From positions 248,001 through 312,000 of the forward strand of contig CAKVHT010000001.1 in the NCBI GenBank assembly GCA_934754375.1: 64,000 nucleotides of DNA, given 5' to 3'. Of the stretch, positions 17,765-26,427 are shown piece by piece; within the stretch, counting starts at the first letter, position 1, and each line of letters begins with the position of its first letter. The notes under the pieces were generated by a model. The model made no database searches, was not told the DNA's origin, and worked only from the letters and a program-made list of their open reading frames with translations. Source of the stretch: an uncultured Clostridia bacterium (lineage in GTDB: Bacteria > Bacillota > Clostridia > Christensenellales > UBA1242). A program made the translations under genes and the position numbers.

Positions 17765-17983
17765 AAATGCTCCCAAAGGAAACATGTGATAAAATAAATT
17801 ATCAGCACCAAATCCTAAAATATCTAAAATTAGGATAAAAAATTTTAACAGATTTGTCAAAACATTTTCGACACTTTTTGTCAATTTTTTGTTTATGTGG
17901 CAAAATCCAGGTGCATAACTATCAAATTTACCAGTTATACAGGTTTTAAAGTTAAAAATAAATTTTCAATTTAAGTTTGTTTC

Positions 17984-18012
17984 TTTACAAATTTATTGCT
18001 TTGTGATATTAT
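17984..18012 (+). promoter_or_regulatory. mrnC operon promoter giving a leaderless mRNA
   Basis: TTTACA, a 17-bp spacer and TATTAT end 6 nt before the mrnC ATG. There is no room for a Shine-Dalgarno site. Confidence 0.6.
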
Positions 18013-18018
18013 ATTTTT

Positions 18019-18411
18019 ATGATTGATTATTCGAAGGACTTGGCTTTTCAAAAAAATGCTTTAACTTTGGCTTACCTTGGTGATGCGGTTTTTACATTGA
18101 TGGTGCGCAGTCATTTGGTTAGCAGAACAGAATATAAAGCAAACATGCTAAACAAAATTGCAAATCAGATTGTTTGTGCAAAAAATCAAGCACAAATTAT
18201 GGAACAAATTAGGGCAGAACTTGATGAAGAAGAAACTGATTTGGTTATGCGTGCCAGAAATGTTCACCCAAACAATAAGGCAAAAAACTCCAGTTTGCAA
18301 GAATATAGTTTGGCAACACAATTTGAGGCGCTTGTTGGCTTTTGGTATTTGAAAAAAGAAGATGAAAAATTACAAAATATGTTTAAAAGGTATGTGGTTG
18401 AAAAATTATGA
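18019..18411 (+). CDS. mrnC: Mini-ribonuclease III
   Basis: A 130-residue RNase III-like nuclease without a dsRNA-binding domain. It matures 23S rRNA ends in Bacillus. The N-terminal LAYLGDAVFTLMVR block holds the signature acidic residue, and the later QEYSLATQFEALVGFWYL segment holds the conserved Glu. It is the first gene of the mrnC-rlmB-sigH run, with four bases overlapping rlmB. Confidence 0.93.
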   Translation: MIDYSKDLAFQKNALTLAYLGDAVFTLMVRSHLVSRTEYKANMLNKIANQIVCAKNQAQIMEQIRAELDEEETDLVMRARNVHPNNKAKNSSLQEYSLATQFEALVGFWYLKKEDEKLQNMFKRYVVEKL

Positions 18412-19127
18412 TAGTTGAAGGGATAAATGTGGTTAGGGAGCTTATAAGTTCACGTTCCCGTATAGATAAAATCTTGGCAGAAAAATGCAACAATTTTGAA
18501 GTGAACACAATAATTGATTCTGCCCGCAAATTAAATATTCCAGTTGAGATTGTTGATAAGGAGTTGCTTGAAAAAATCAACAAGGGCAAAACTCAAGGTG
18601 TTATTGCTTATGTTCCAAACTTTCACTATTCTGATGTTGATGAGATTTTGGAAGTTTCAAAAGAAAAAGGCAAAGCACCATTTATTGTTATTTTAGATAG
18701 TATTGTTGACCCGCATAATGTTGGGGCAATCATTCGTACATGTGAATGTGCGGGGGTTGATGGTGTGATTATCCCTGAAAATCGTGCCTGCTTGGTCAAT
18801 GAAACCGTTTATAAAACAAGTGTGGGCGCAGTAAGTCATATCAAAGTGGCTCTTGTAAAAAATTTAACTCGCACAATAGAATATCTTAAACAGCAAGGTG
18901 TTTGGACTTATGCGCTAGAAGCAGGAAGTAAACGTATTTATGATGCTGATTTCAGTTATCCAACAGCGCTTATCATTGGCAGTGAGGGCAAAGGCGTTTC
19001 TCGCTTGGTTAAAGAGACTGCTGACGAAGTGCTTTCACTTGATATGTATGGATTGGTGAACAGTTTGAATGCTTCATGTGCAGGAGCTATTGCAATTTAT
19101 GAAGTTGTAAGGCAAAGACGTCAATAA
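18408..19127 (+). CDS. rlmB: 23S rRNA (guanosine-2'-O-)-methyltransferase RlmB
   Basis: A 239-residue SPOUT (TrmH) family enzyme, expected to methylate G2251 of 23S rRNA. An N-terminal substrate-binding domain (about 1-75) is followed by the knotted catalytic domain with ILDSIVDPHNVGAIIRT (motif 1), IIGSEGKGVSRL (motif 2) and VNSLNASCAGAIAIYE (motif 3). Its place between mrnC and sigH is the usual Bacillota order. Confidence 0.93.
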   Translation: MIVEGINVVRELISSRSRIDKILAEKCNNFEVNTIIDSARKLNIPVEIVDKELLEKINKGKTQGVIAYVPNFHYSDVDEILEVSKEKGKAPFIVILDSIVDPHNVGAIIRTCECAGVDGVIIPENRACLVNETVYKTSVGAVSHIKVALVKNLTRTIEYLKQQGVWTYALEAGSKRIYDADFSYPTALIIGSEGKGVSRLVKETADEVLSLDMYGLVNSLNASCAGAIAIYEVVRQRRQ

Positions 19128-19141
19128 CAAAGGAGAACAGG

Positions 19142-19735
19142 TTGGATATAAACGAACTTATTTTAAAAGCGCAACAAGGCGATGAAAATGCAATGGAACA
19201 AATTGTTCAACTTTTTCGTCCAAAAGTAAGTGCAATTTCACGTGAATATTTTTTGGTTGGCGCTGGGCTTGATGATATTATTCAAGAAGGCATGATTGGT
19301 TTGTTTAAAGCGGTTTATGTCTATAACCCTGAAAAGAATCACAATTTTGGTTCGTTTGCTTCACTTTGCATTGAAAGGCAAATTCAAACGGCAATTAAAA
19401 ATGCAAACAGAAAAAAGAATAGTCCGCTCAACAGTTATGTTCCAATCAGTCAGTTTGATGACCGCAATGATGATGAAGAAAACTTGAAATTGGTTCTTGT
19501 TGATGATGATAGTGACATTGAACAAAACTATATAGACCGCGAACTTAATGTTGTGGTTATGAGCAAAATCAAAACATTGTTGACAAACGAGCAATTTAAA
19601 CTTTTGAAAATGTTTTTAAACGGCAAAAGTTATGTTGAAATGGCACAAACATTAAACATCACAACAAAGCAAGTTGACAACAATTTGCAGGCAATAAAAC
19701 GCATATTGAGGTCATTAAAAGGAGAGATACAATGA
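19142..19735 (+). CDS. sigH: RNA polymerase sigma factor, SigH type
   Basis: A 197-residue sigma-70 family protein. Region 2 has DIIQEGMIGLFKAVYVYNPEK and FGSFASLCIERQIQTAIK, matching sigma-H. A region 4 helix-turn-helix (YVEMAQTLNITTKQVDN) is near the end. The start codon is TTG with GGAG before it. In Bacillus sigma-H drives transition-state, competence and early sporulation genes. The usual neighbour yacP (rae1) between rlmB and sigH is missing here. It overlaps dnaX by four bases. Confidence 0.88.
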   Translation: MDINELILKAQQGDENAMEQIVQLFRPKVSAISREYFLVGAGLDDIIQEGMIGLFKAVYVYNPEKNHNFGSFASLCIERQIQTAIKNANRKKNSPLNSYVPISQFDDRNDDEENLKLVLVDDDSDIEQNYIDRELNVVVMSKIKTLLTNEQFKLLKMFLNGKSYVEMAQTLNITTKQVDNNLQAIKRILRSLKGEIQ

Positions 19736-21222
19736 GTTTGGCACTTTATCGTGAATTTAGACCCAAAAATTTTGATGATGTCATTGGTCAAGATTACATC
19801 ATTCAAACTTTAAAAAATCAAGTTAAAACAGGGCATTTGTCACATGCATATTTGTTTTGTGGGCCACGTGGAACAGGCAAAACAAGCACTGCAAAAATTT
19901 TTGCAAAGGCTGTTAATTGCACTCATTCAACTGATGGCAATCCATGTGGTATGTGTGCTGAATGTGTGGCATTAAGTCAGCCAAATACTGATATATTTGA
20001 AATTGACGCAGCCTCAAACAACCGAGTGGAAGAAATACGTGATTTACGTGAAAAAGTTGCCTATCCACCATTGATTGGCAAATACAAGGTTTATATTGTG
20101 GACGAAGTTCACATGCTTACTGATAGCGCATTTAATGCTCTGCTAAAAACATTGGAAGAACCACCAAAACATGTTATCTTTATTTTGGCGACAACAGAAA
20201 TTCACAAATTGCCAGCAACAATTTTAAGTCGTTGTATGCGTTTTGATTTTAAACTTTTGCCTGTAAATCTGTTGGCTGAACATCTTAAAAATGTGTTTGA
20301 TGCACGTGGCATAAAATATGATGAAAAATCATTGCACTTGATTGCAAAGGCGGGAGAAGGCAGTGTGCGTGATATGCTTTCAATTGCTGATAGTGTGGCA
20401 GCATATTGCAACAATGAAATAACGTGTGCGCAAACTGAAAGTGTTATCGGCTTGTCCAGCAAAGATAGCATAAAAGATATACTAACCAGCATTGCAAATA
20501 AAGATATAAACAAATTATTTGTGGCAGTTAATCGTGCGTTGGGAAGTGGTAAAAATATTCAAGTTTTGTGCAAGGAAATGGCAGACTTTATCAAAAATCT
20601 CATCATGGTTAAAGTGGGAGTTGGCGATTATTCTGTTTTAGATATTTTGCCTGGCGAGTTTGCAACATATAATGAAATTGCATCACAATTTGATTTGGTT
20701 TATTTAAAAATGGCTTTCAGCCGTTTTGCAAGTGTGGAATTGGATTTAAAATATAGCATAAACCCAGAAAATTTGTTTGAATCAACCTGCCTAGACTTGG
20801 TTTCGTTGCCAGTGCCTTTGGTTGAGGCTCAGTCAGTTGTTGGTTCAGCACAAATACCTGTTCAACGGCCTGTTGTTAAAGCAGAGCCTGTGGCAGTAAG
20901 CTCAAATGAAACTGACAAAGTTTGGGGTAATGTGTTAATCAAAGCAAAAGAACGTAATTTGTTTGCATTGTCAAATGCCCTTTTAAGTGTGGTTAAAGTT
21001 GAAAAAAGATTAAATAGAATGATACTTCACACAAACGACCTGGGGTGTTATCAAATGATTGACAATACTGAACGTCTTAATGTAATATTGGAACTGATAA
21101 ATTTGTTTGACGACAGCATCAAAGATGTTGAAATAGAATATGATAAAACAAATGCTTCAACACAAGATGTCAAAGACGGTTTGAAAAATGCTTTTAGGTC
21201 AAAAATCAAGTTTAAAGAATAA
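19732..21222 (+). CDS. dnaX: DNA polymerase III subunit gamma/tau
   Basis: A 496-residue clamp-loader ATPase. It shows REFRPKNFDDVIGQ, Walker A GPRGTGKT (about 44-51), a zinc module with CGMCAEC, Walker B YIVDEVHML, and the SRC sensor (ILSRCMRFDF). The C-terminal domain is short. It assembles with HolA and HolB (holB is at 61925-62845) to load the beta clamp. Confidence 0.95.
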   Translation: MSLALYREFRPKNFDDVIGQDYIIQTLKNQVKTGHLSHAYLFCGPRGTGKTSTAKIFAKAVNCTHSTDGNPCGMCAECVALSQPNTDIFEIDAASNNRVEEIRDLREKVAYPPLIGKYKVYIVDEVHMLTDSAFNALLKTLEEPPKHVIFILATTEIHKLPATILSRCMRFDFKLLPVNLLAEHLKNVFDARGIKYDEKSLHLIAKAGEGSVRDMLSIADSVAAYCNNEITCAQTESVIGLSSKDSIKDILTSIANKDINKLFVAVNRALGSGKNIQVLCKEMADFIKNLIMVKVGVGDYSVLDILPGEFATYNEIASQFDLVYLKMAFSRFASVELDLKYSINPENLFESTCLDLVSLPVPLVEAQSVVGSAQIPVQRPVVKAEPVAVSSNETDKVWGNVLIKAKERNLFALSNALLSVVKVEKRLNRMILHTNDLGCYQMIDNTERLNVILELINLFDDSIKDVEIEYDKTNASTQDVKDGLKNAFRSKIKFKE

Positions 21223-21250
21223 ATAATTGTAATTATAAGGAGATATTAAT

Positions 21251-21577
21251 ATGGCTTATGGTGGTTTTGGTGGCGGAATGAACATGAATGCAATCATGCA
21301 ACAAGCACGCAAAATGCAAGAACAAATGGAAAAGGCTCAACAAGAACTTGAAAGTGCAGAAGTTGTTGGCAAAGCTGGTGGAGATATGGTGCAAATAACC
21401 ATGACAGGCAAAAAAGAGTTAAAATCAGTTAAATTAAATAAAAATGCTGTTGACCCAGATGATGTTGAAATGCTTGAAGACTTGCTTGTGGTTGCATTTA
21501 ATGACGCAATTGCAAAAGCCGATGAATTAAGCAAAGATAAAATGGGCGCAATGGGTGGCCTTGGCGGGTTGATGTAA
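21251..21577 (+). CDS. YbaB/EbfC nucleoid-associated protein
   Basis: A 108-residue protein with a Gly/Met-rich start, the helical MQEQMEKAQQELE segment, and the conserved KSVKLNKNAVDPDDVEMLEDL core. It is a small dimeric DNA-binding protein normally encoded between dnaX and recR, as here. AAGGAG precedes the start. The stop overlaps the recR start. Confidence 0.93.
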   Translation: MAYGGFGGGMNMNAIMQQARKMQEQMEKAQQELESAEVVGKAGGDMVQITMTGKKELKSVKLNKNAVDPDDVEMLEDLLVVAFNDAIAKADELSKDKMGAMGGLGGLM

Positions 21578-22170
21578 TGAACCAAATAGATTCAATGGAA
21601 AGGCTTGTTAATGAATTTTCACATTTGCCAGGTGTTGGCAAAAAAACAGCCCAAAGGTATGCTTATTTTTTGCTTACTTTAACCGATGCTGAAGTGAAAG
21701 ATTTTGCAGATGCAATGGTTACAGCAAAAGATACAATTCATTATTGCAAAATTTGCGCAAATTTTACAGATAAGGAAATTTGTGACATTTGTTCAAGACC
21801 CAAAAAAGATAATATAATTTGCGTGGTAAAAGAGCCAAAAGATGTAACCGCACTTGAAAAAGTCCGTGAATTTAACGGCACATATCATGTTTTGCATGGT
21901 GTTATAAATCCGCTTGAAGGCAAAGGACCAAATGATATAAATATCAAATCACTTTTATCACGTGTACAAACTGAAAACACCCAAGAGGTTATTGTTGCAA
22001 CAAACCCAGATGTAGAAGGAGAAGCAACTGCCATGTATATTGCAAATTTGCTTAAACCTTTGGGTGTTAAAGTTACCCGTATTGCTCAAGGTGTCAGCTT
22101 GGGCAGTGAACTTGAATATACCGATGCAATGACACTTTCAAAAGCGCTTCAATCTCGCCGTGAAATGTAA
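21577..22170 (+). CDS. recR: Recombination mediator RecR
   Basis: A 197-residue protein with an N-terminal helix-hairpin-helix (HLPGVGKKTAQRYAY), a four-Cys zinc finger (CKIC and CDIC), and a Toprim domain containing VVKEPKDVTALEK. With RecO and RecF it loads RecA at gaps. It is the last gene of the sigH-dnaX-ebfC run. Confidence 0.95.
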   Translation: MNQIDSMERLVNEFSHLPGVGKKTAQRYAYFLLTLTDAEVKDFADAMVTAKDTIHYCKICANFTDKEICDICSRPKKDNIICVVKEPKDVTALEKVREFNGTYHVLHGVINPLEGKGPNDINIKSLLSRVQTENTQEVIVATNPDVEGEATAMYIANLLKPLGVKVTRIAQGVSLGSELEYTDAMTLSKALQSRREM

Positions 22171-22266
22171 TAAAAAAAACAATATTCTATCTCAATTTAA
22201 AAAGTAGAATTATAAAATTGAAAAAATAATTTTTTATTTGCTTTAAAGATTTTATAAATAGCCACA

Positions 22267-22312
22267 AAAAAACTCACTATTAGTGTCTGACTTTTGAAAC
22301 TAGTGTAATAAT
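22267..22312 (+). repeat. Left arm of a long imperfect inverted repeat
   Basis: Two 13-bp blocks, AAAAAACTCACTA and TTTGAAACTAGTG, plus a downstream AATAAT are found in reverse complement at 23345-23392. The stretch between the blocks differs (13 against 15 bp). Confidence 0.7.
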
Positions 22313-22315
22313 TAT

Positions 22316-22349
22316 GAGAATTGGAAATAAAAATCCAGTTCTCTTTTTT
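22316..22349 (+). terminator. Hairpin terminator downstream of recR
   Basis: GAGAATTGGA pairs with TCCAGTTCTC (one G-T pair) and is followed by TTTTTT. It lies inside the inverted-repeat segment. Confidence 0.65.
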
Positions 22350-22542
22350 ATTGGCTACTTTATGCCATGAAAGGTATTTGACAAGAGAAGAAATGAAAAC
22401 ACAATAACAAAAGGCAGAGAAACAAAAAGGCGAAGCCATAAGCACAAATATTGTTTTTCTGTCTTAACCAGCAAAAGGAAAACTCATTTCAGAGACTCTT
22501 GTCAAGTACACCATGGAATAAATTAGCCATTATATATAACAG

Positions 22543-22587
22543 CAAAAAGCGAAAGTGTGTTACGTTCACAAACACTTTCGCTTTTTG
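22543..22587. terminator. Strong 16-bp hairpin, bidirectional terminator
   Basis: Perfect 16-bp arms (22543-22558 with 22572-22587), each ending in A5 or T5, flank a 13-base loop. It can end the minus-strand CPCC gene or plus-strand read-through. Confidence 0.7.
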
Positions 22588-22610
22588 TCTGCTTTAATTT
22601 AGTTATTTAA

Positions 22611-22663
22611 GTGTGCTTGTCTGTCGGAGAGAAGCGACGACACTTGTATCAAGACAAGCACAC
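22611..22663. other. Structured element with 12-bp stem
   Basis: GTGTGCTTGTCT (22611-22622) pairs perfectly with AGACAAGCACAC (22652-22663). Inside it, GTCG and CGAC form a second small stem around GAGAGAAG. There is no T-run, so it is not an ordinary terminator. It could be a small RNA, an mRNA 3' structure or a mobile palindrome. Confidence 0.45.
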
Positions 22664-22705
22664 GTCTAAATGCAAAATAGTAAAATATAAATTAAAATTA
22701 TTTTA

Positions 22706-23296
22706 TTATACTTCTTTTGGATTTGGTTCTATGGATATATAAGGTGTTAATTTTTCCCAACTTTTTTCAATACTAGCATTTTTCTCTAAAATTTCCAAGA
22801 CTTGTTTTAATTTGTACTCTTTACATGTTTCAATGGGGTTTTTACTAAATACAATATCTAGTGATTCATTGTTGCCACCTGCAATCGTTTTGTCTTTCAA
22901 TAAAGGATATCCAATAAACGACATATCATCGTAACCATACTTTTCGCAAATATTGTAAAAACTTAATTCAATACCAATATTTTGTTCTGTCAAATTATTT
23001 ACAAATTCTTTTATATTTTCTCTTGGAACATATAATTGGTCATATTCCCATTGTGACAAATTGGTTTTTAATGCCTTATATTTATTCATTAAAGCAGGCA
23101 TTATTTTAGTTAACTTGTCCCATCTTAGCTTATAATCATTTAAAGATAAATTATTTGCTCCACCCCCAAAATCAGGTTCGTCATATTGATATCCATCATT
23201 TTCCCAGAAACAAACAGGGCAAATGTCGTTACTATCTTCAAATTGATGTTTTTCGCATATTGGACATATACAATCAGGTATCCATTTACTTTTCAT
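22706..23296 (-). CDS. CPCC-domain cysteine-rich protein
   Basis: A 196-residue protein. Residues about 8-45 have CICPICEKHQF, then DICPVCFWENDGYQYDEPDF and GGANNLSLNDYK, the pattern of the bacterial cysteine-rich CPCC domain that probably binds zinc. The remaining 140 residues are unrecognised. AGGAGT supports the start at 23296 over an ATG eleven codons earlier. CPCC proteins are often found near polymorphic toxin loci as putative immunity proteins, but no toxin is visible here. The gene lies inside an inverted-repeat segment between recR and secA. Confidence 0.75.
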   Translation of the reverse strand: MKSKWIPDCICPICEKHQFEDSNDICPVCFWENDGYQYDEPDFGGGANNLSLNDYKLRWDKLTKIMPALMNKYKALKTNLSQWEYDQLYVPRENIKEFVNNLTEQNIGIELSFYNICEKYGYDDMSFIGYPLLKDKTIAGGNNESLDIVFSKNPIETCKEYKLKQVLEILEKNASIEKSWEKLTPYISIEPNPKEV

Positions 23297-23344
23297 AAAA
23301 ACTCCTAATAAATTGTAGTACGTATCCATTTAAATGTTAACTTT

Positions 23345-23392
23345 ATTATTTCACTAGTTTCAAACGTCTTAACCCTTTTTAGTGAGTTTTTT
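23345..23392 (-). repeat. Right arm of the imperfect inverted repeat
   Basis: Reverse complement of the arm at 22267-22312 in two 13-bp blocks. Together the arms enclose about 1.1 kb with the CPCC gene. I see no clear target-site duplication outside them. Confidence 0.7.
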
Positions 23393-23448
23393 ATTGTTAA
23401 TAACAAACCGAGCTTATGAGAACCAACAAAATAGATTTATTTCATTTT

Positions 23449-26145
23449 TTATTTTTGGTCTTTGTTCATACAGCAGTTTTTATACTTCTTGCCACTACCG
23501 CAAGGGCAAAGGTCGTTTCTGCCAATGTGTGCATCACGATTGCGTGCTTGCACATTTTCACCTTTATTTGTGTTTCCAACATTTATTGGGCCAACTGGAC
23601 GTTTTGGAACAACTTCAATTTTAAGTTGTGATTTAAACAAAGTTTCAGCAGTGTAGTCACGTATATCAGTAATCATCTTGTCAAACATTTCAAAGCCTTC
23701 ATTTTTGTAAGCAACAACAGGGTCTTTTTGACCATAAGCCATAATGCCAATTTCATTACGAAGTGTGTTCATTGCGTCAATATGGTCTGTCCAGAACTTA
23801 TCAACAACATGAAGCAAGACATTGCGTTCAAATATGCTAAAGTCAATATTAAGTTTTTTAACTTCATCAATTTTTGCTTCGTAAATTTCCAAAAGTTTGT
23901 CATAAACGTTTTGAGCAACTTGTTTAGCATCAAGTCCATCAACGAACTCGCTTGTTACGAGGTTAGTGCCTGGTTTTAAAAGTTTTGCCTCAAGTTCTTT
24001 GTTTAATGGTTCTAAATCCCATTCGTAGTAAGGTTTTGTTTCGTCTAAATAATTTAAGCAAGTTTCAAAAGTAAACTCTTTAAGCATTTCAAGGATTTGT
24101 GGGTGAATATCAACACCATCAAGCACCTTGTCACGTTCGCCATAAATAATTTGACGTTGTTTGTTCAAAACATCATCATATTCAAGCACATTTTTACGTG
24201 CGCCAAAGTTCATCGCTTCAACTTTCTTTTGTGCTGACTCAAAGAATTTTGTTAAGATTCTTGATTGTAAAGGCATGTCTTCATTGCCACGGAAGACAAT
24301 AGAGAACCAGTTTTTCATTCTGTTTTCGCCAAAACGTTGTGGCAAATCATCTTCCAATGAGATGAAGAAGATACTTGAACCTGGGTCACCTTGACGACCG
24401 GCACGACCACGCAATTGGTTGTCAATACGACGTGATTCATGACGTTCAGTACCCAAAATGTGAAGACCGCCAAGTTCAATAACTTTTTGCTTTTCTTCGT
24501 CTGTAACTTTTTTAAAGTCGGCATAATAACGTTTATATTTTTCTTTTAATGCTTGTTCTTCATCTGTTAAATCTGCATTGTATGAAGTTATTTTTTCCAT
24601 AACGGCAGGTTCAACGTTTTCATTAAGCATTTTTTGTTTTGCCAAAAATTCTGGGTTACCACCAAGCAAAATATCTGTACCACGACCAGCCATGTTTGTT
24701 GCAATGGTAACTTGTCCAACACGACCAGATTGAGCAATGATTTGACCTTCAAGTTCATGATTTTTTGCATTCAAAAGATTGTGTGGGATACCCAATTTTT
24801 TAATTTCTTTGCTTATGCGTTCTGATTTATCAACAGATGCAGTACCAACCAAAATAGGTTGTCCTTTTTCATGTTTTTCTTTGATTTCTTCAACAATAGC
24901 TTTGTATTTTGCTTCTTCAGTGTAAAAAATCAAATCTTGTTCGTCAACACGTTGCACAGGCTTATTTGTTGGTATTGTAACAACATCAAGGTTGTAAATT
25001 TTGTTAAATTCACCTTCTTCAGTTTTTGCAGTACCTGTCATACCGCTTAATTTTGAATAAAGTTTGAAATAATTTTGAAGGGTGATAGTTGCCAAAGTTT
25101 TGTTTTCTTCTTGAACTTTAACACCTTCTTTTGCTTCAATGGCTTGGTGCAAACCGTCACTATAACGTCTGCCTTGCATGATACGGCCGGTAAATTCATC
25201 AACGATAAGGACTTCATCATTTTTAACAATATAGTTGATATCCCTTATCATGATGTAGTTGGCACGCAAAGCATTATTGATATGGTGGTTGATTTCAAGG
25301 TTTTGAATATCGCTTAAGTTTTCAAGTTTAAAGAAGGTTTCGGCCTTGCTTACACCTGTTTCTGTCAAACGGATTTGTTTATGTTTGATATCAATATCAT
25401 AATCTTCTGGTTTTAATCTTTTTGCAAAGTTGTCTGCAACAGTGTAAAGGTCGGTAGATTTGCCACCGGCGCCTGAGATGATAAGTGGGGTACGTGCTTC
25501 ATCTATCAAAATAGAGTCCACTTCGTCCACTATACAGAAGTTGTGGCCACGTTGAACTTTATATTCTTTGTTCACTTGCATATTGTCACGCAAATAGTCA
25601 AAGCCAAATTCATTGTTTGTGCCATAAGTGATGTCACATTCATAAGCCTTTTTCTTTTCGGCAGGTTGTTGACCTGCAAGTGTGCAACCAATAGTCAAAC
25701 CAAGAAATTTGTAAAGTTTTCCCATCATTTCAGCTTGTGTTGTTGCCAAATATTCATTGACGGTAATAACATGAACATTTTTGCCAGTCAGTGCGTTTAA
25801 ATACACTGCTGTTGTTGCTGTTAAAGTTTTACCTTCACCAGTTTTCATTTCGGCAATACGGCCTTGATGTAAAACCACACCACCAATAAGTTGAACATGG
25901 AAGTGCCTCATGCCCAAAACACGTGTTGCTGCTTCACGCACAACAGCAAACGCATCTGGCAAAATGTCATCAGTTGTTTCACCAGCTTTAAGTCTGTCTT
26001 TCAAAACAGGTGTCTGAGCTTGCAACTCCTCATCAGTCATTGCGGCATAAGTGCCTGCTTTATCTTCAATTTGTTTTACAATCTTTTCAATTTTTTTAAG
26101 GCTTCTTGTGTTGTCTGAAGCAAATAAGTAAGAAAATAATCCCAT
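23449..26145 (-). CDS. secA: Preprotein translocase ATPase SecA
   Basis: An 898-residue motor for Sec export through SecYEG. It shows RHFHVQLIGGVVLHQGRIAEMKTGEGKT (Walker A near residue 100, here described in part), the VDEVDSILIDEARTPLIISG Walker B region, GTDILLGGNPE, and GRAGRQGDPGSS (motif VI). The C-terminal zinc tail CPCGSGKKYKNCC binds SecB or phospholipid. AAAGGA precedes the start. It is a stand-alone gene on the minus strand. Confidence 0.97.
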   Translation of the reverse strand: MGLFSYLFASDNTRSLKKIEKIVKQIEDKAGTYAAMTDEELQAQTPVLKDRLKAGETTDDILPDAFAVVREAATRVLGMRHFHVQLIGGVVLHQGRIAEMKTGEGKTLTATTAVYLNALTGKNVHVITVNEYLATTQAEMMGKLYKFLGLTIGCTLAGQQPAEKKKAYECDITYGTNNEFGFDYLRDNMQVNKEYKVQRGHNFCIVDEVDSILIDEARTPLIISGAGGKSTDLYTVADNFAKRLKPEDYDIDIKHKQIRLTETGVSKAETFFKLENLSDIQNLEINHHINNALRANYIMIRDINYIVKNDEVLIVDEFTGRIMQGRRYSDGLHQAIEAKEGVKVQEENKTLATITLQNYFKLYSKLSGMTGTAKTEEGEFNKIYNLDVVTIPTNKPVQRVDEQDLIFYTEEAKYKAIVEEIKEKHEKGQPILVGTASVDKSERISKEIKKLGIPHNLLNAKNHELEGQIIAQSGRVGQVTIATNMAGRGTDILLGGNPEFLAKQKMLNENVEPAVMEKITSYNADLTDEEQALKEKYKRYYADFKKVTDEEKQKVIELGGLHILGTERHESRRIDNQLRGRAGRQGDPGSSIFFISLEDDLPQRFGENRMKNWFSIVFRGNEDMPLQSRILTKFFESAQKKVEAMNFGARKNVLEYDDVLNKQRQIIYGERDKVLDGVDIHPQILEMLKEFTFETCLNYLDETKPYYEWDLEPLNKELEAKLLKPGTNLVTSEFVDGLDAKQVAQNVYDKLLEIYEAKIDEVKKLNIDFSIFERNVLLHVVDKFWTDHIDAMNTLRNEIGIMAYGQKDPVVAYKNEGFEMFDKMITDIRDYTAETLFKSQLKIEVVPKRPVGPINVGNTNKGENVQARNRDAHIGRNDLCPCGSGKKYKNCCMNKDQK

Positions 26146-26375
26146 AAAAATGTCCTTTAATTAAAATACTTTCCATATTTTATCAAAAACTTAATTTTTT
26201 GTCCACTAATTTGATAGTTTTACGGCTGTTGTTGAATGTTAAAATAGTAAAATTTTGTCAGTTTAATATAAAGAGCTGTAACAAAATAAACTTAATTGAT
26301 TGCCAATGTGCCTTAGAATCGTTTCTGTTCAAAGCATTAATTGTACTAAAGAGAAATTTGATTATCAATCTCAAT

Positions 26376-26406
26376 AAAAAAAAGACCACAGATAACAACT
26401 ATGGTC
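26376..26406 (-). terminator. Terminator of the SHOCT-domain gene
   Basis: On the minus strand GACCATAG pairs with CTGTGGTC (one G-U pair), followed by eight T residues. Confidence 0.8.
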
Positions 26407-26427
26407 CTGATTTATTTAAAAGTGCTT

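Noticed and set aside
22197..22445. Minus-strand frame of 82 codons downstream of recR
   Set aside because: It runs across the inverted-repeat arm and a terminator hairpin, with no ribosome site or recognisable motif.
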